A stretch of DNA of 35,478 nt. Origin: Gammaproteobacteria bacterium (GTDB lineage: Bacteria; Pseudomonadota; Gammaproteobacteria; Pseudomonadales; Cellvibrionaceae). The notes beneath the pieces were generated by a model that saw nothing but the letters and a program-made list of their open reading frames with translations, made no database searches and was not told the origin of the DNA. The translations under genes were made by a program, and so were the position numbers. Location of the stretch: assembly GCA_025362015.1 (NCBI GenBank), contig JANYIO010000322.1:1-35478 (forward strand), given 5' to 3'. Below are positions 25,243 to 32,230 of this stretch, piece after piece (position 1 is the stretch's first letter; each line of letters starts with the position of its first letter).

Positions 25243-26043
25243 GTGAAATATTTCATTGCCTTATTGTGCCTTAGCCTAAGCAGCATTGCGAATACAGAAA
25301 CACTAAAAAAAACATCGACTTCACAAGTAACACAATTGCATTATCAAATCATTGCCGAACGCAGCCATAAACCCAGCTTATTCACCGAAGGCTTAATCGT
25401 TAAAGAAGGCTATTTTTACGAGAGCAGCGGGCTTTATGCCAAATCAATGTTAGTTAGCTATCCCATCGCTGAACCAGCGAGCACCTGGGCAAAACTCAGC
25501 GCACCCTTTAGCAAAAAACAACTAATCCCTGAGCGATATTTTGCTGAAGGCTTAACGCTCCTCAATAACAAGCTCTACCAGCTTACATGGCAAGAAGGCA
25601 CACTATTAATTTACGACGCTATAAGCTTTAATTTACTTGGCACCCTTAATTACAAAGGTGAGGGTTGGGGATTAACAAGCGATGGTAAACAACTCATTCG
25701 CAGCGACGGAAGTACCAGATTATTTTTTCACAATGCCGAAAATTTTGACATTGAGAAAACACTTGATGTTAGCTTAAATCAACAGCCTATTATTAACCTC
25801 AATGAACTGGAATATAACGATGGCTTTATTTGGTCGAATATTTGGCATGACAACCGAATTGTAAAAATTAATCCAACGACTGGCGAGGTCGTAAGCATTT
25901 TAGATCTATCTAACCTCGTACAAACATTACATTTGCATGACCCTGAAAGTGTATTAAACGGCATAGCTTATGATGCGGATAAAAAAGCGTTCTGGATAAC
26001 CGGCAAGCAATGGTCGAAAATATTTTTAATTAAGATTAATTAA
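25243..26043 (+). CDS. Secreted glutaminyl-peptide cyclotransferase (glutamine cyclotransferase family)
   Basis: Five-bladed beta-propeller enzyme of 266 residues that turns N-terminal glutamine of peptides into pyroglutamate. A signal peptide of about 17-19 residues ends near SSIANT. Family motifs occur in order: FTEGLIVKEGYFYESSGLY, FAEGLTLLNNKLYQLTW, KGEGWGLTSDGKQLIRSDGS, LNELEYNDGFIWSNIW, and VLNGIAYDADKKAFWITGKQW. The start codon is GTG at 25243. Active in the periplasm or outside. A bidirectional terminator follows at 26097-26125. Bacterial members are often small exported proteins of unclear biological role. Confidence 0.93.
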   Translation: MKYFIALLCLSLSSIANTETLKKTSTSQVTQLHYQIIAERSHKPSLFTEGLIVKEGYFYESSGLYAKSMLVSYPIAEPASTWAKLSAPFSKKQLIPERYFAEGLTLLNNKLYQLTWQEGTLLIYDAISFNLLGTLNYKGEGWGLTSDGKQLIRSDGSTRLFFHNAENFDIEKTLDVSLNQQPIINLNELEYNDGFIWSNIWHDNRIVKINPTTGEVVSILDLSNLVQTLHLHDPESVLNGIAYDADKKAFWITGKQWSKIFLIKIN

Positions 26044-26096
26044 TTTTCACCATTCCCTATCTCACTAATTGCCCTTTTGTATTATTTTTCATGTAT

Positions 26097-26125
26097 AAAA
26101 AAAGCCGCACTAAGTGCGGCTTTTT
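26097..26125. terminator. Bidirectional terminator between the glutaminyl cyclase and the cold-shock gene
   Basis: AGCCGCAC-TAA-GTGCGGCT forms an 8-bp stem with a 3-base loop, flanked by an A run on the left and a T run on the right. It can stop transcription from both convergent genes. Confidence 0.93.
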
Positions 26126-26147
26126 AATTAGCTGTTATTCAGAAGAA

Positions 26148-26354
26148 TTACAGACCAATTACGTTCTCAGCTTGCGGGCCTTTTTGGCCAGGCTTAACGT
26201 CAAACTCAACACGTTGGCCTTCGGCCAAAGTTTTGAATCCGCCGCCAGTGATTGCGCTGTAGTGAACGAATACGTCTTGGCCAGCTTCGCTAGCGATGAA
26301 ACCAAAACCTTTTGATTCGTTGAACCATTTAACTGTGCCAGAACTTCTAGCCAT
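26148..26354 (-). CDS. Cold-shock family RNA chaperone (CspA/CspD type)
   Basis: Single cold-shock domain of 68 residues. RNP1 (KGFGFIAS, around residues 15-22) and RNP2 (DVFVHYSA, around 27-34) are present, with the usual [15 protein letters not shown] start and a C-terminal [12 protein letters not shown] strand. It binds single-stranded RNA and DNA and melts secondary structure. GAGG precedes the ATG by 6 bases. A leader with possible pairing to this ribosome site lies upstream. Confidence 0.96.
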   Translation of the reverse strand: MARSSGTVKWFNESKGFGFIASEAGQDVFVHYSAITGGGFKTLAEGQRVEFDVKPGQKGPQAENVIGL

Positions 26355-26429
26355 AATAAACCTCGGTGATCTTAAATAAATTGAAATTAATGCTGACAGA
26401 TCGGTGTTACTTATGAAGAAGCATCGAGG
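26355..26429 (-). promoter_or_regulatory. Cold-shock mRNA leader with possible ribosome-site hairpin
   Basis: On the minus strand CCTCGATG (26429-26422) can pair with CACCGAGG (26368-26361), which contains the ribosome-binding site of the cold-shock gene. Seven of eight positions pair. Such long-range pairing could lower translation and respond to temperature, as in cspA leaders of enteric bacteria. The transcription start is not known, so the leader may be shorter than this. Confidence 0.4.
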
Positions 26430-26729
26430 TACTAATAGAAACTGCTAGAACAACGGATGTGACTTACCATAAATAATGTGTGAACCAAGAGCCGTTAAAC
26501 ACGACAATTGTTCACGCTGCAATTTGGCCAGCGGGCGAACTATATGCCCACCAACCCGTTAAGTAAAGGCTTAATTTTGGCCTTTGCCCTAAGATCCGCA
26601 ATGTAATGGTATTAAAGTGCCAAAATGCCATATCCGAAATGAACTATTTACCCACTCCTTGAAAGCTGTAACAATCTCGGCTGCTCAGCGCACCAGCGCA
26701 ATAGCCACTATGATGAAAGGCTTGATTAT
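26430..26729. other. Intergenic region with divergent promoters (cold-shock gene and fnr)
   Basis: About 300 bases without a gene, between divergent genes. GTGAAC at 26480-26485 and GTTCAC at 26510-26515 form a widely spaced inverted repeat. A TTGAT half site (26722-26726) lies just before the fnr start but has no matching ATCAA half. I see no confident promoter hexamers. Confidence 0.5.
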
Positions 26730-27482
26730 ATGATCCACTCTCGGCCGATCGCAAAAAAAACAGATGCTCATTGCCCTCATGATAAAAAAGTGAGTTGCGG
26801 CAACTGCCGCCTAAACACCATTTGCCTACCCCTAAGCCTACACATTGAAGATATTGACCGCCTCAATCAAATCATCCAACGCAGCAAACCCTTACAAAAG
26901 GGTGATTATCTGTTCAGGGCCGGGGATGCATTCAGCTCTGTCTATGCCATACGCTCAGGCGCGGTAAAGGCCTTAACCATGGGTGATAATGGCGATGAAC
27001 AGATCACGGGGTTTTATTTGCCGGGTGAGATAGTGGGTATGGATGGCTTAGCCGACAACCAATACACCAATTCGGTTATCGCCTTGGAGACCGCCTCGGT
27101 GTGCGAAATTCCGTTCAACCGACTAGAGGAGTTAAGCTTAAAACTACCCAGCCTACAGCGTCATTTTTTTCAATTAATGAGCCGAGAGATCACGCAAGAG
27201 CAACAAATCATTACCCTACTCGGCAAAAGCAATGCCGAAGCGCGAATTGCATCTTTATTGCTAAGCATTTCCAGCCGCAACAGCCGCCGCAACTTATCAG
27301 CCAACGAATTTTTATTGCCTATGTCGCGCACTGACATCGGCAATTTTTTAGGTCTCACCATCGAAACTGTCAGCCGAATTTTTACTCGTTTACAAAAAGG
27401 TAAAGTAATCGGTGTCGACAAAAAGGAAATTATCATTAACGATATGAACGCATTACAACAACTTGCCAAAGGTGCAGAATAA
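26730..27482 (+). CDS. fnr: FNR/Anr-type oxygen-sensing transcription regulator
   Basis: Crp/Fnr-family regulator of 250 residues. The N-terminal cluster ligands are Cys23, Cys26 and Cys32 (SCGNCRLNTIC), with a fourth Cys in ASVCEIPF near residue 126, the pattern of an oxygen-labile [4Fe-4S] cluster. A cyclic-nucleotide-like beta barrel (DYLFRAGDAFSSVYAIRSGAVK) and a dimer helix follow. The HTH is near 196-222, with ETVSR in the recognition helix as in FNR, which predicts TTGAT-N4-ATCAA sites. It switches genes between aerobic and anaerobic growth. AAAGG lies before the ATG. A DUF4202 gene begins 3 bases after its stop. Confidence 0.95.
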   Translation: MIHSRPIAKKTDAHCPHDKKVSCGNCRLNTICLPLSLHIEDIDRLNQIIQRSKPLQKGDYLFRAGDAFSSVYAIRSGAVKALTMGDNGDEQITGFYLPGEIVGMDGLADNQYTNSVIALETASVCEIPFNRLEELSLKLPSLQRHFFQLMSREITQEQQIITLLGKSNAEARIASLLLSISSRNSRRNLSANEFLLPMSRTDIGNFLGLTIETVSRIFTRLQKGKVIGVDKKEIIINDMNALQQLAKGAE

Positions 27483-27485
27483 TTT

Positions 27486-28094
27486 ATGGCTCCAGTCAAC
27501 GAACAAACAAACAATGCTCAACTCAGCAAAACTCTCGCCGCATTTGATGCCGCCAACGCACAAGACCCGAATATTGAGCTGGCGGATGGAATAACCATCG
27601 CCAAAGAGCTCATTTATGGCCAACGCATGAGCGCCAAGCTAGATAGCTTCTACCCCGAAGCATCCACTGTTTTACAGCTAGCAGCGCGCAGCCAACACAT
27701 TTGCCGCTGGAAAATTCCACGCAGTAATTACCCTATGGATCGCCAGGGTTATAAACGCTGGCGATTAGATTTAGCCGCATTCCACGGTGAAACTGCGGGC
27801 GAAATACTTGCTGCTAACGGATATAACAACGACACCATCCAACGCGTAAAAGATTTATTACTGAAACGCAGCTTAAAGCGCCATGAAGAAGTACAAACAT
27901 TGGAGGACGTTATCTGTTTGGTATTTCTTGAATATTATATGGAAGACTTTGCTACAAAACACGATGAAGCAAAGCTCATCGATATCCTGCAAAAAACCTG
28001 GAACAAAATGTCCAGCAAAGGCCATGAAGCAGCTTTAAAACTACCCTTATCAGAATCAATTCTGGCACTGGTAGGCAAAGCATTAAGCGCCTAA
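27486..28094 (+). CDS. DUF4202 family protein
   Basis: A 202-residue soluble protein. Strong family features are RSQHICRWKIPRSNYPMDR, GYKRWRLDLAAFHGE, and LEDVICLVFLEYYMEDF followed by KTWNKMSSKGHEAAL. The His and Asp residues in these motifs give it an HD-domain-like look, but no enzyme activity is known to me. It begins 3 bases after the FNR-like gene and is followed by the SirB2 gene after 31 bases, so the three probably form one operon. Confidence 0.9.
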   Translation: MAPVNEQTNNAQLSKTLAAFDAANAQDPNIELADGITIAKELIYGQRMSAKLDSFYPEASTVLQLAARSQHICRWKIPRSNYPMDRQGYKRWRLDLAAFHGETAGEILAANGYNNDTIQRVKDLLLKRSLKRHEEVQTLEDVICLVFLEYYMEDFATKHDEAKLIDILQKTWNKMSSKGHEAALKLPLSESILALVGKALSA

Positions 28095-28125
28095 ACAACT
28101 ATTATTATTCACTAAGGATTCAACC

Positions 28126-28512
28126 ATGTACGCCATTCTTAAACACAGCCATTTACTTATCATCGCCATCGCGTTTATCCTTTTTTTCGTGCGTGGAATA
28201 TTAATGATGCGCAAGTCAAACGCAGCCAGTCACAAAATTTTTAAAATAGCCCCGCATATTCTTTATACACTATTAATCGGCACGGGAATTGGATTAGTCG
28301 TAGTACTCAACTTGTCGCCGCTAGAACAACCCTGGCTGCTCGCCAAGCTGATTGCATTGGGGGCTTATATTGTTCTCGGAGTACTTACATTCAAACATCC
28401 TAACCCAACTATTCGTAAAATATTGTGGTTCGTAACACTGATAGTATTTGTTTACATAGTGAGTGTTGCACACAGCAAAAATCCGTTGGGTTTCTTTTGC
28501 TGTCTTTTTTAA
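28126..28512 (+). CDS. SirB2 family membrane protein
   Basis: A 128-residue protein with four hydrophobic helices and an N-terminal KHSHLLIIAIAFILFFVRG that matches the SirB2 family. CACTAAGGATT upstream gives a fair ribosome site. SirB was named from an invasion-gene regulator locus of Salmonella, but the biochemical role of SirB2 is unknown. Last gene of the fnr-DUF4202-sirB2 run, followed by a strong terminator. Confidence 0.88.
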   Translation: MYAILKHSHLLIIAIAFILFFVRGILMMRKSNAASHKIFKIAPHILYTLLIGTGIGLVVVLNLSPLEQPWLLAKLIALGAYIVLGVLTFKHPNPTIRKILWFVTLIVFVYIVSVAHSKNPLGFFCCLF

Positions 28513-28551
28513 ACTAAAAATTCTCCTCGCTATTTTATAATTTTAACGAAT

Positions 28552-28586
28552 AAAAAAGCCCCCAAGTTTTTCTACTTGGGGGCTTT
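28552..28586. terminator. Strong bidirectional terminator between sirB2-like and CBM32 protein genes
   Basis: AGCCCCCAAGT and ACTTGGGGGCT form a perfect 11-bp stem around a 6-base T-rich loop, with six A on the left and TTT on the right. It serves the minus-strand gene ending at 28625 best and the plus-strand sirB2-like gene as well. Confidence 0.93.
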
Positions 28587-28624
28587 AAATATACTAGCAA
28601 TTAATAACTAAAATATCTTTCCCG

Positions 28625-31600
28625 TTAAGGTGCAGGGTAATCAGTTACTCGTGGAGTACCTATAGCAATACCAGCAGGAGTTGGATCACCAGCGTTATTA
28701 ATCACATGTTCTATACCGCCATTTGCAGTTAAATTCACCGTGACCATGTGATGGAACTTAACATTAGATGTATTCGGCACTTCAATCGCGTGTGATAAGT
28801 AAATATTTGGATTGGTAAATACTGAGTAAATTCCCAAACCCCAAGCTTCGTGCGCGGAAACGGAATCTGCCACTTTATAAGAAGCCCAACCGTTCACACC
28901 AGCGCCGCTCGTAAACACCGCTTGTGATGTTGGGTCATAAGGAATCTCAGATTGGTAGAAGTAAGTTCTACCATTATTGCCATTCCACAACACTTGATAT
29001 TGTTGGAAGTGTTCAACAAATAAACCATAGGCAGTTACATTGTTACCATTAACTACCAAGCCATTGCGTGCAGTATTGATATCCCAACCTGTGGTACCCG
29101 CAGCCTGTCCATGATCAGCACGCCATAACCAGGTATGGTCAATGATTACGTCATTACTGTTAACTTGGACACTGACAACCGCTCTGCCGATATCTACTCC
29201 ACCACCCACGCGAATAAATACATCTGTTAATAAAGTTGGATTCGACGCATGACTCGCACTGCTGCCGTTTGGCCCTAGTTCAACCAATACAGGTGAGCTG
29301 GTTATACCGGCATCTACCAACATGTGCGCAATGGTTACACCATCAACATCCGCAACAGACAAAGCTGCTTTACCGGTCGTTGGGTGCAATGTCGGGAAGC
29401 CAATACCAAGAACAATCGTATTTGCACGAGTGACCTGAATGGTATCAGTCAAGTCATACACACCAGGAGTCAATATCAAATGTTTACCTTGTGCCAAGGC
29501 AGCATTGATAGTTGCCGCAGTATCTATATCAGCATGAGCAAGATAGAACTGGCTTAAAGAAACAGAGGCTCCTGCTTGTTGATTATTCGCCCATGAAATA
29601 CCAGTGGTGTTGGTGCGCAAAGCAGGTACAAAGACTTCATAGTTGCTGCCATTAAGATAAACAAATGGCTTCTCACGAATAATCGGCGTGGTATTTACAA
29701 CGGTATTTGCTTCCGTTGGCCATTGCCCAGCAGGAACGTTGTTGAATATGCCTACAAATACCTGATTCCACAATTGGCCAGCAAAGCTACCCCATTGTGA
29801 ATTGCGTGAAATCCATTGTTGTTGTGACCAACAATCTACAGCACCATCAACCAATGAGTCAGCCATCCAGCCACCGCTCGCCCAACCATAATCAGCTGAC
29901 AGACGAATACCGTTCAATACATGCATACGACGGAAAGGTACTGCTTGTGAAACGCCCCAACGCATGACTGAATTTTGAGTAACGCTAAAGTTTTCAACAC
30001 CTCTCCAAAAGTTTTGCGTTGCATTATTGTTAGGCAATGCAGCTTCAGAACGTACGCTGGAGATTTTTACTTGGTCAGGGAATGAACCCAGACCCATTAC
30101 GTGAGTGAAGAAACCAACAGGGATATCAATATCATAGGTACCAGGTTTAAAGAAGATTGCCGTCCGTGGGGTACCGAATTGGTTATTTTGTTGAATCGTA
30201 TAAATATTGTTGATTTGAGTTTGGATGGACGCGAGATCCATGCTGGTATCAAAGGTCACCACGTTAGAGCCAAAATTGGGCGATGTTGAGCTAGTCGCCG
30301 TTGGCACCAGAAATGCTGCGCTTTGAGCCGAGACACCGTACGAATTAACTGCCGCCACTGTAAATGAATAAGTAGTGCTAGCAGTCAGGCCCGAAATACC
30401 AGTGTTTGTTGCAGCAGGTGTTGCGGTCTGGATGCCATTATTGAAGACTTTATAGCCAGTAATGGTGCAGTTGGCACCTGCACCAGGTGCAGCCCAGGAG
30501 AGAGCTAAACTAGTTGTTGTTATACCTGAAGCTGCAAGCCCATTAGGCGCAGCAGGAACTGTATTACAAGTGGCGACTGATGATGAGCTCATTGCAACCG
30601 AAGATGCCGCCTTGCTTGATAAGGCAATCGAAGACGCTACCTTGCTTGACGCCGGAACAGATGACAACGCGATTGAGCTAGCGACTGAAGATGAGCTTTT
30701 TACTGAAGAAGCTACTGCAGAGGATGCCGTACCAAGCACACCATAAACCTGGAATTCCCAAAGCGAATAGCCATAACCCGTAGCCCGAGTAACACCGTTC
30801 ATGCGGACATAGCGACCACTTCCAGACAAAGTAAGATCATCTGTAGCTCCGTCACCTGTAGTTGTCGAGAAAATGTTAGTCCAGGATGTAGCATTATCAG
30901 AAACTTGAATTTGGTAAGCCTTACCATAGGCCGCCTCCCAGTTAAGTACTACCCTGCTGATATTTGATGTTGCGCCCAGATCAACGTAGATCCATTCAGC
31001 ATCAGTTGGATTGCTGGCCCAACGGGTGTTGAGATCTCCATCCACAGCCGTTACCGCAGTAAAGCTACCTTCTTGGGTAGAAGCTACTGTGGGTGCATTT
31101 TTAGAGATTAATGTAGCGGTTGCGGCAACAGAACTTGCGGCTATAGAACTTACAGAGCTTGCGGCTATAGAGTTCGCAATACTTGCAGGTACAGAACTTG
31201 TAACGCTAGTAGAACCATAAACCTGAAACTCCCATAGTGAGTAACCATAGCCAGTAGCACGAGCTGTACCGTTCATACGAATGTAACGACCACTGCCCGT
31301 TACTGTAAAATCATCAATAGCTCCATCACTCGTACTTGTAGAGTAAATAGTAGTCCAGCTAGTGGCATTAGCTGAGACTTGGATTTGGTAACCCTTGCCA
31401 TAAGCCGTTTCCCAATTTAATACAATTCTATTAATGGTTGCTGTAGCACCCAGATCAATGTACACCCATTCCGCATCACTATAATTGCTGGCCCAACGAG
31501 TCCCTGCGTTGCCATCTACCACCGAGGCGGCAGTAAGCGCTCCCTCTGCAGATGACGCAACAGCTGGTTTACCCTGAGAAAGCAATGTCTGAGCAGATGC

Positions 31601-31669
31601 AAGGCCTGGAAGAATAGCGAGTGTCGCGAAAGCTAATAACCTAATTAAACGTTTATTCAACATATTCAA
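28625..31669 (-). CDS. Secreted CBM32-CBM32-FN3 protein with large beta-helix-like domain
   Basis: A 1014-residue exported protein. Signal peptide to about residue 26 (LASA). Two F5/8 type C (CBM32-like) domains lie at about 28-152 and 187-310; both end in ATGYGYSLWEFQVYG and are very similar, suggesting a tandem duplication. They are followed by Ser/Ala/Val-rich linkers (153-186 and 311-368) typical of Cellvibrio-like secreted enzymes. A fibronectin type III domain is at about 370-458. The last 545 residues look like a right-handed beta-helix with a pectin-lyase-like pattern (IFFKPGTYDIDIP, LILTPGVYDLTD). Similar proteins in Streptomyces are, from memory, annotated only as coagulation factor 5/8 domain proteins. 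The substrate is unknown; a polysaccharide is likely. A GH55- or GH87-like hydrolase is possible but not established. Confidence 0.85.
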   Translation of the reverse strand: MNMLNKRLIRLLAFATLAILPGLASAQTLLSQGKPAVASSAEGALTAASVVDGNAGTRWASNYSDAEWVYIDLGATATINRIVLNWETAYGKGYQIQVSANATSWTTIYSTSTSDGAIDDFTVTGSGRYIRMNGTARATGYGYSLWEFQVYGSTSVTSSVPASIANSIAASSVSSIAASSVAATATLISKNAPTVASTQEGSFTAVTAVDGDLNTRWASNPTDAEWIYVDLGATSNISRVVLNWEAAYGKAYQIQVSDNATSWTNIFSTTTGDGATDDLTLSGSGRYVRMNGVTRATGYGYSLWEFQVYGVLGTASSAVASSVKSSSSVASSIALSSVPASSKVASSIALSSKAASSVAMSSSSVATCNTVPAAPNGLAASGITTTSLALSWAAPGAGANCTITGYKVFNNGIQTATPAATNTGISGLTASTTYSFTVAAVNSYGVSAQSAAFLVPTATSSTSPNFGSNVVTFDTSMDLASIQTQINNIYTIQQNNQFGTPRTAIFFKPGTYDIDIPVGFFTHVMGLGSFPDQVKISSVRSEAALPNNNATQNFWRGVENFSVTQNSVMRWGVSQAVPFRRMHVLNGIRLSADYGWASGGWMADSLVDGAVDCWSQQQWISRNSQWGSFAGQLWNQVFVGIFNNVPAGQWPTEANTVVNTTPIIREKPFVYLNGSNYEVFVPALRTNTTGISWANNQQAGASVSLSQFYLAHADIDTAATINAALAQGKHLILTPGVYDLTDTIQVTRANTIVLGIGFPTLHPTTGKAALSVADVDGVTIAHMLVDAGITSSPVLVELGPNGSSASHASNPTLLTDVFIRVGGGVDIGRAVVSVQVNSNDVIIDHTWLWRADHGQAAGTTGWDINTARNGLVVNGNNVTAYGLFVEHFQQYQVLWNGNNGRTYFYQSEIPYDPTSQAVFTSGAGVNGWASYKVADSVSAHEAWGLGIYSVFTNPNIYLSHAIEVPNTSNVKFHHMVTVNLTANGGIEHVINNAGDPTPAGIAIGTPRVTDYPAP

Positions 31670-31811
31670 ATCTCCGAAATTATATTTATGTAGAGTGGTT
31701 TTTTTGCACTCACGAAGAAAACAACTTGAACGTATGCAGATATTAATTTTGACGAAGATGGCGCCTAAATATTTATCCGTAGAGAAATCATAGGAATAGG
31801 CAAGTAAATTG

Positions 31812-31836
31812 TCGTTCGAATCATCGATTCGAACGA
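31812..31836. repeat. Perfect 11-bp inverted repeat upstream of the CBM32 gene
   Basis: TCGTTCGAATC, a 3-base ATC spacer and GATTCGAACGA are exact inverted copies. There is no T run after it on either strand, so it is not a typical terminator. It lies about 143 bases before the CBM32 protein start and may be a regulator-binding site or an RNA hairpin. Confidence 0.85.
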
Positions 31837-32173
31837 AATATAATTTAACTAAATAAAAAAAATATTCGAATAAAATAAATCGCTATATATATCAGGCACT
31901 TAAAAATGACTTAAGCAGGTTTATTTTTTGGAGATTAACCTGATTTGTTGAACCAGATCACATAGTTCGAGTTAAATAAATCACAAATATATCAGAAGGG
32001 CGCAAAAAAAATGGCGTTCAAATCATTAGTTATAACAACGAAAATTTGCGAAAAGAAGGATCCTGCCAAATAAATGAATGCAGTTATAAAGACCAGTAAG
32101 TTGCTGTTTTTAAAGTATAAAAATTGATTTAAGCAAATTTAGTCAAGAACCTTCAAAAACGTTAGCGGGCAAT

Positions 32174-32203
32174 AAAAAAGCCTCGCTGAATTCTCAGGAG
32201 GCT
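32174..32203 (-). terminator. Intrinsic terminator of the GH71/99-like gene
   Basis: On the minus strand AGCCTC pairs with GAGGCT, then a one-base bulge and CTGA/TCAG around a GAAT loop, followed by six T. It lies about 30 bases after the stop codon at 32231. Confidence 0.85.
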
Positions 32204-32230
32204 AAGGAAGGCAAGGAAAATAAACGCTAT

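Larger units (their letters stand above)
31670..32230. other. AT-rich intergenic region between two secreted-enzyme genes
   Basis: A 561-base stretch without a supported gene. It holds the likely promoter and leader of the CBM32 gene, the 25-bp inverted repeat at 31812-31836 and the terminator of the GH71/99-like gene at 32174-32203. The rest is very AT-rich, with no long open frame. Confidence 0.6.

Noticed and set aside
26712-26735. Possible FNR box before the fnr-type gene
   Set aside because: TTGAT is present but the partner half ATCAA is missing at the right spacing, and the site overlaps the start codon region. Not reliable.
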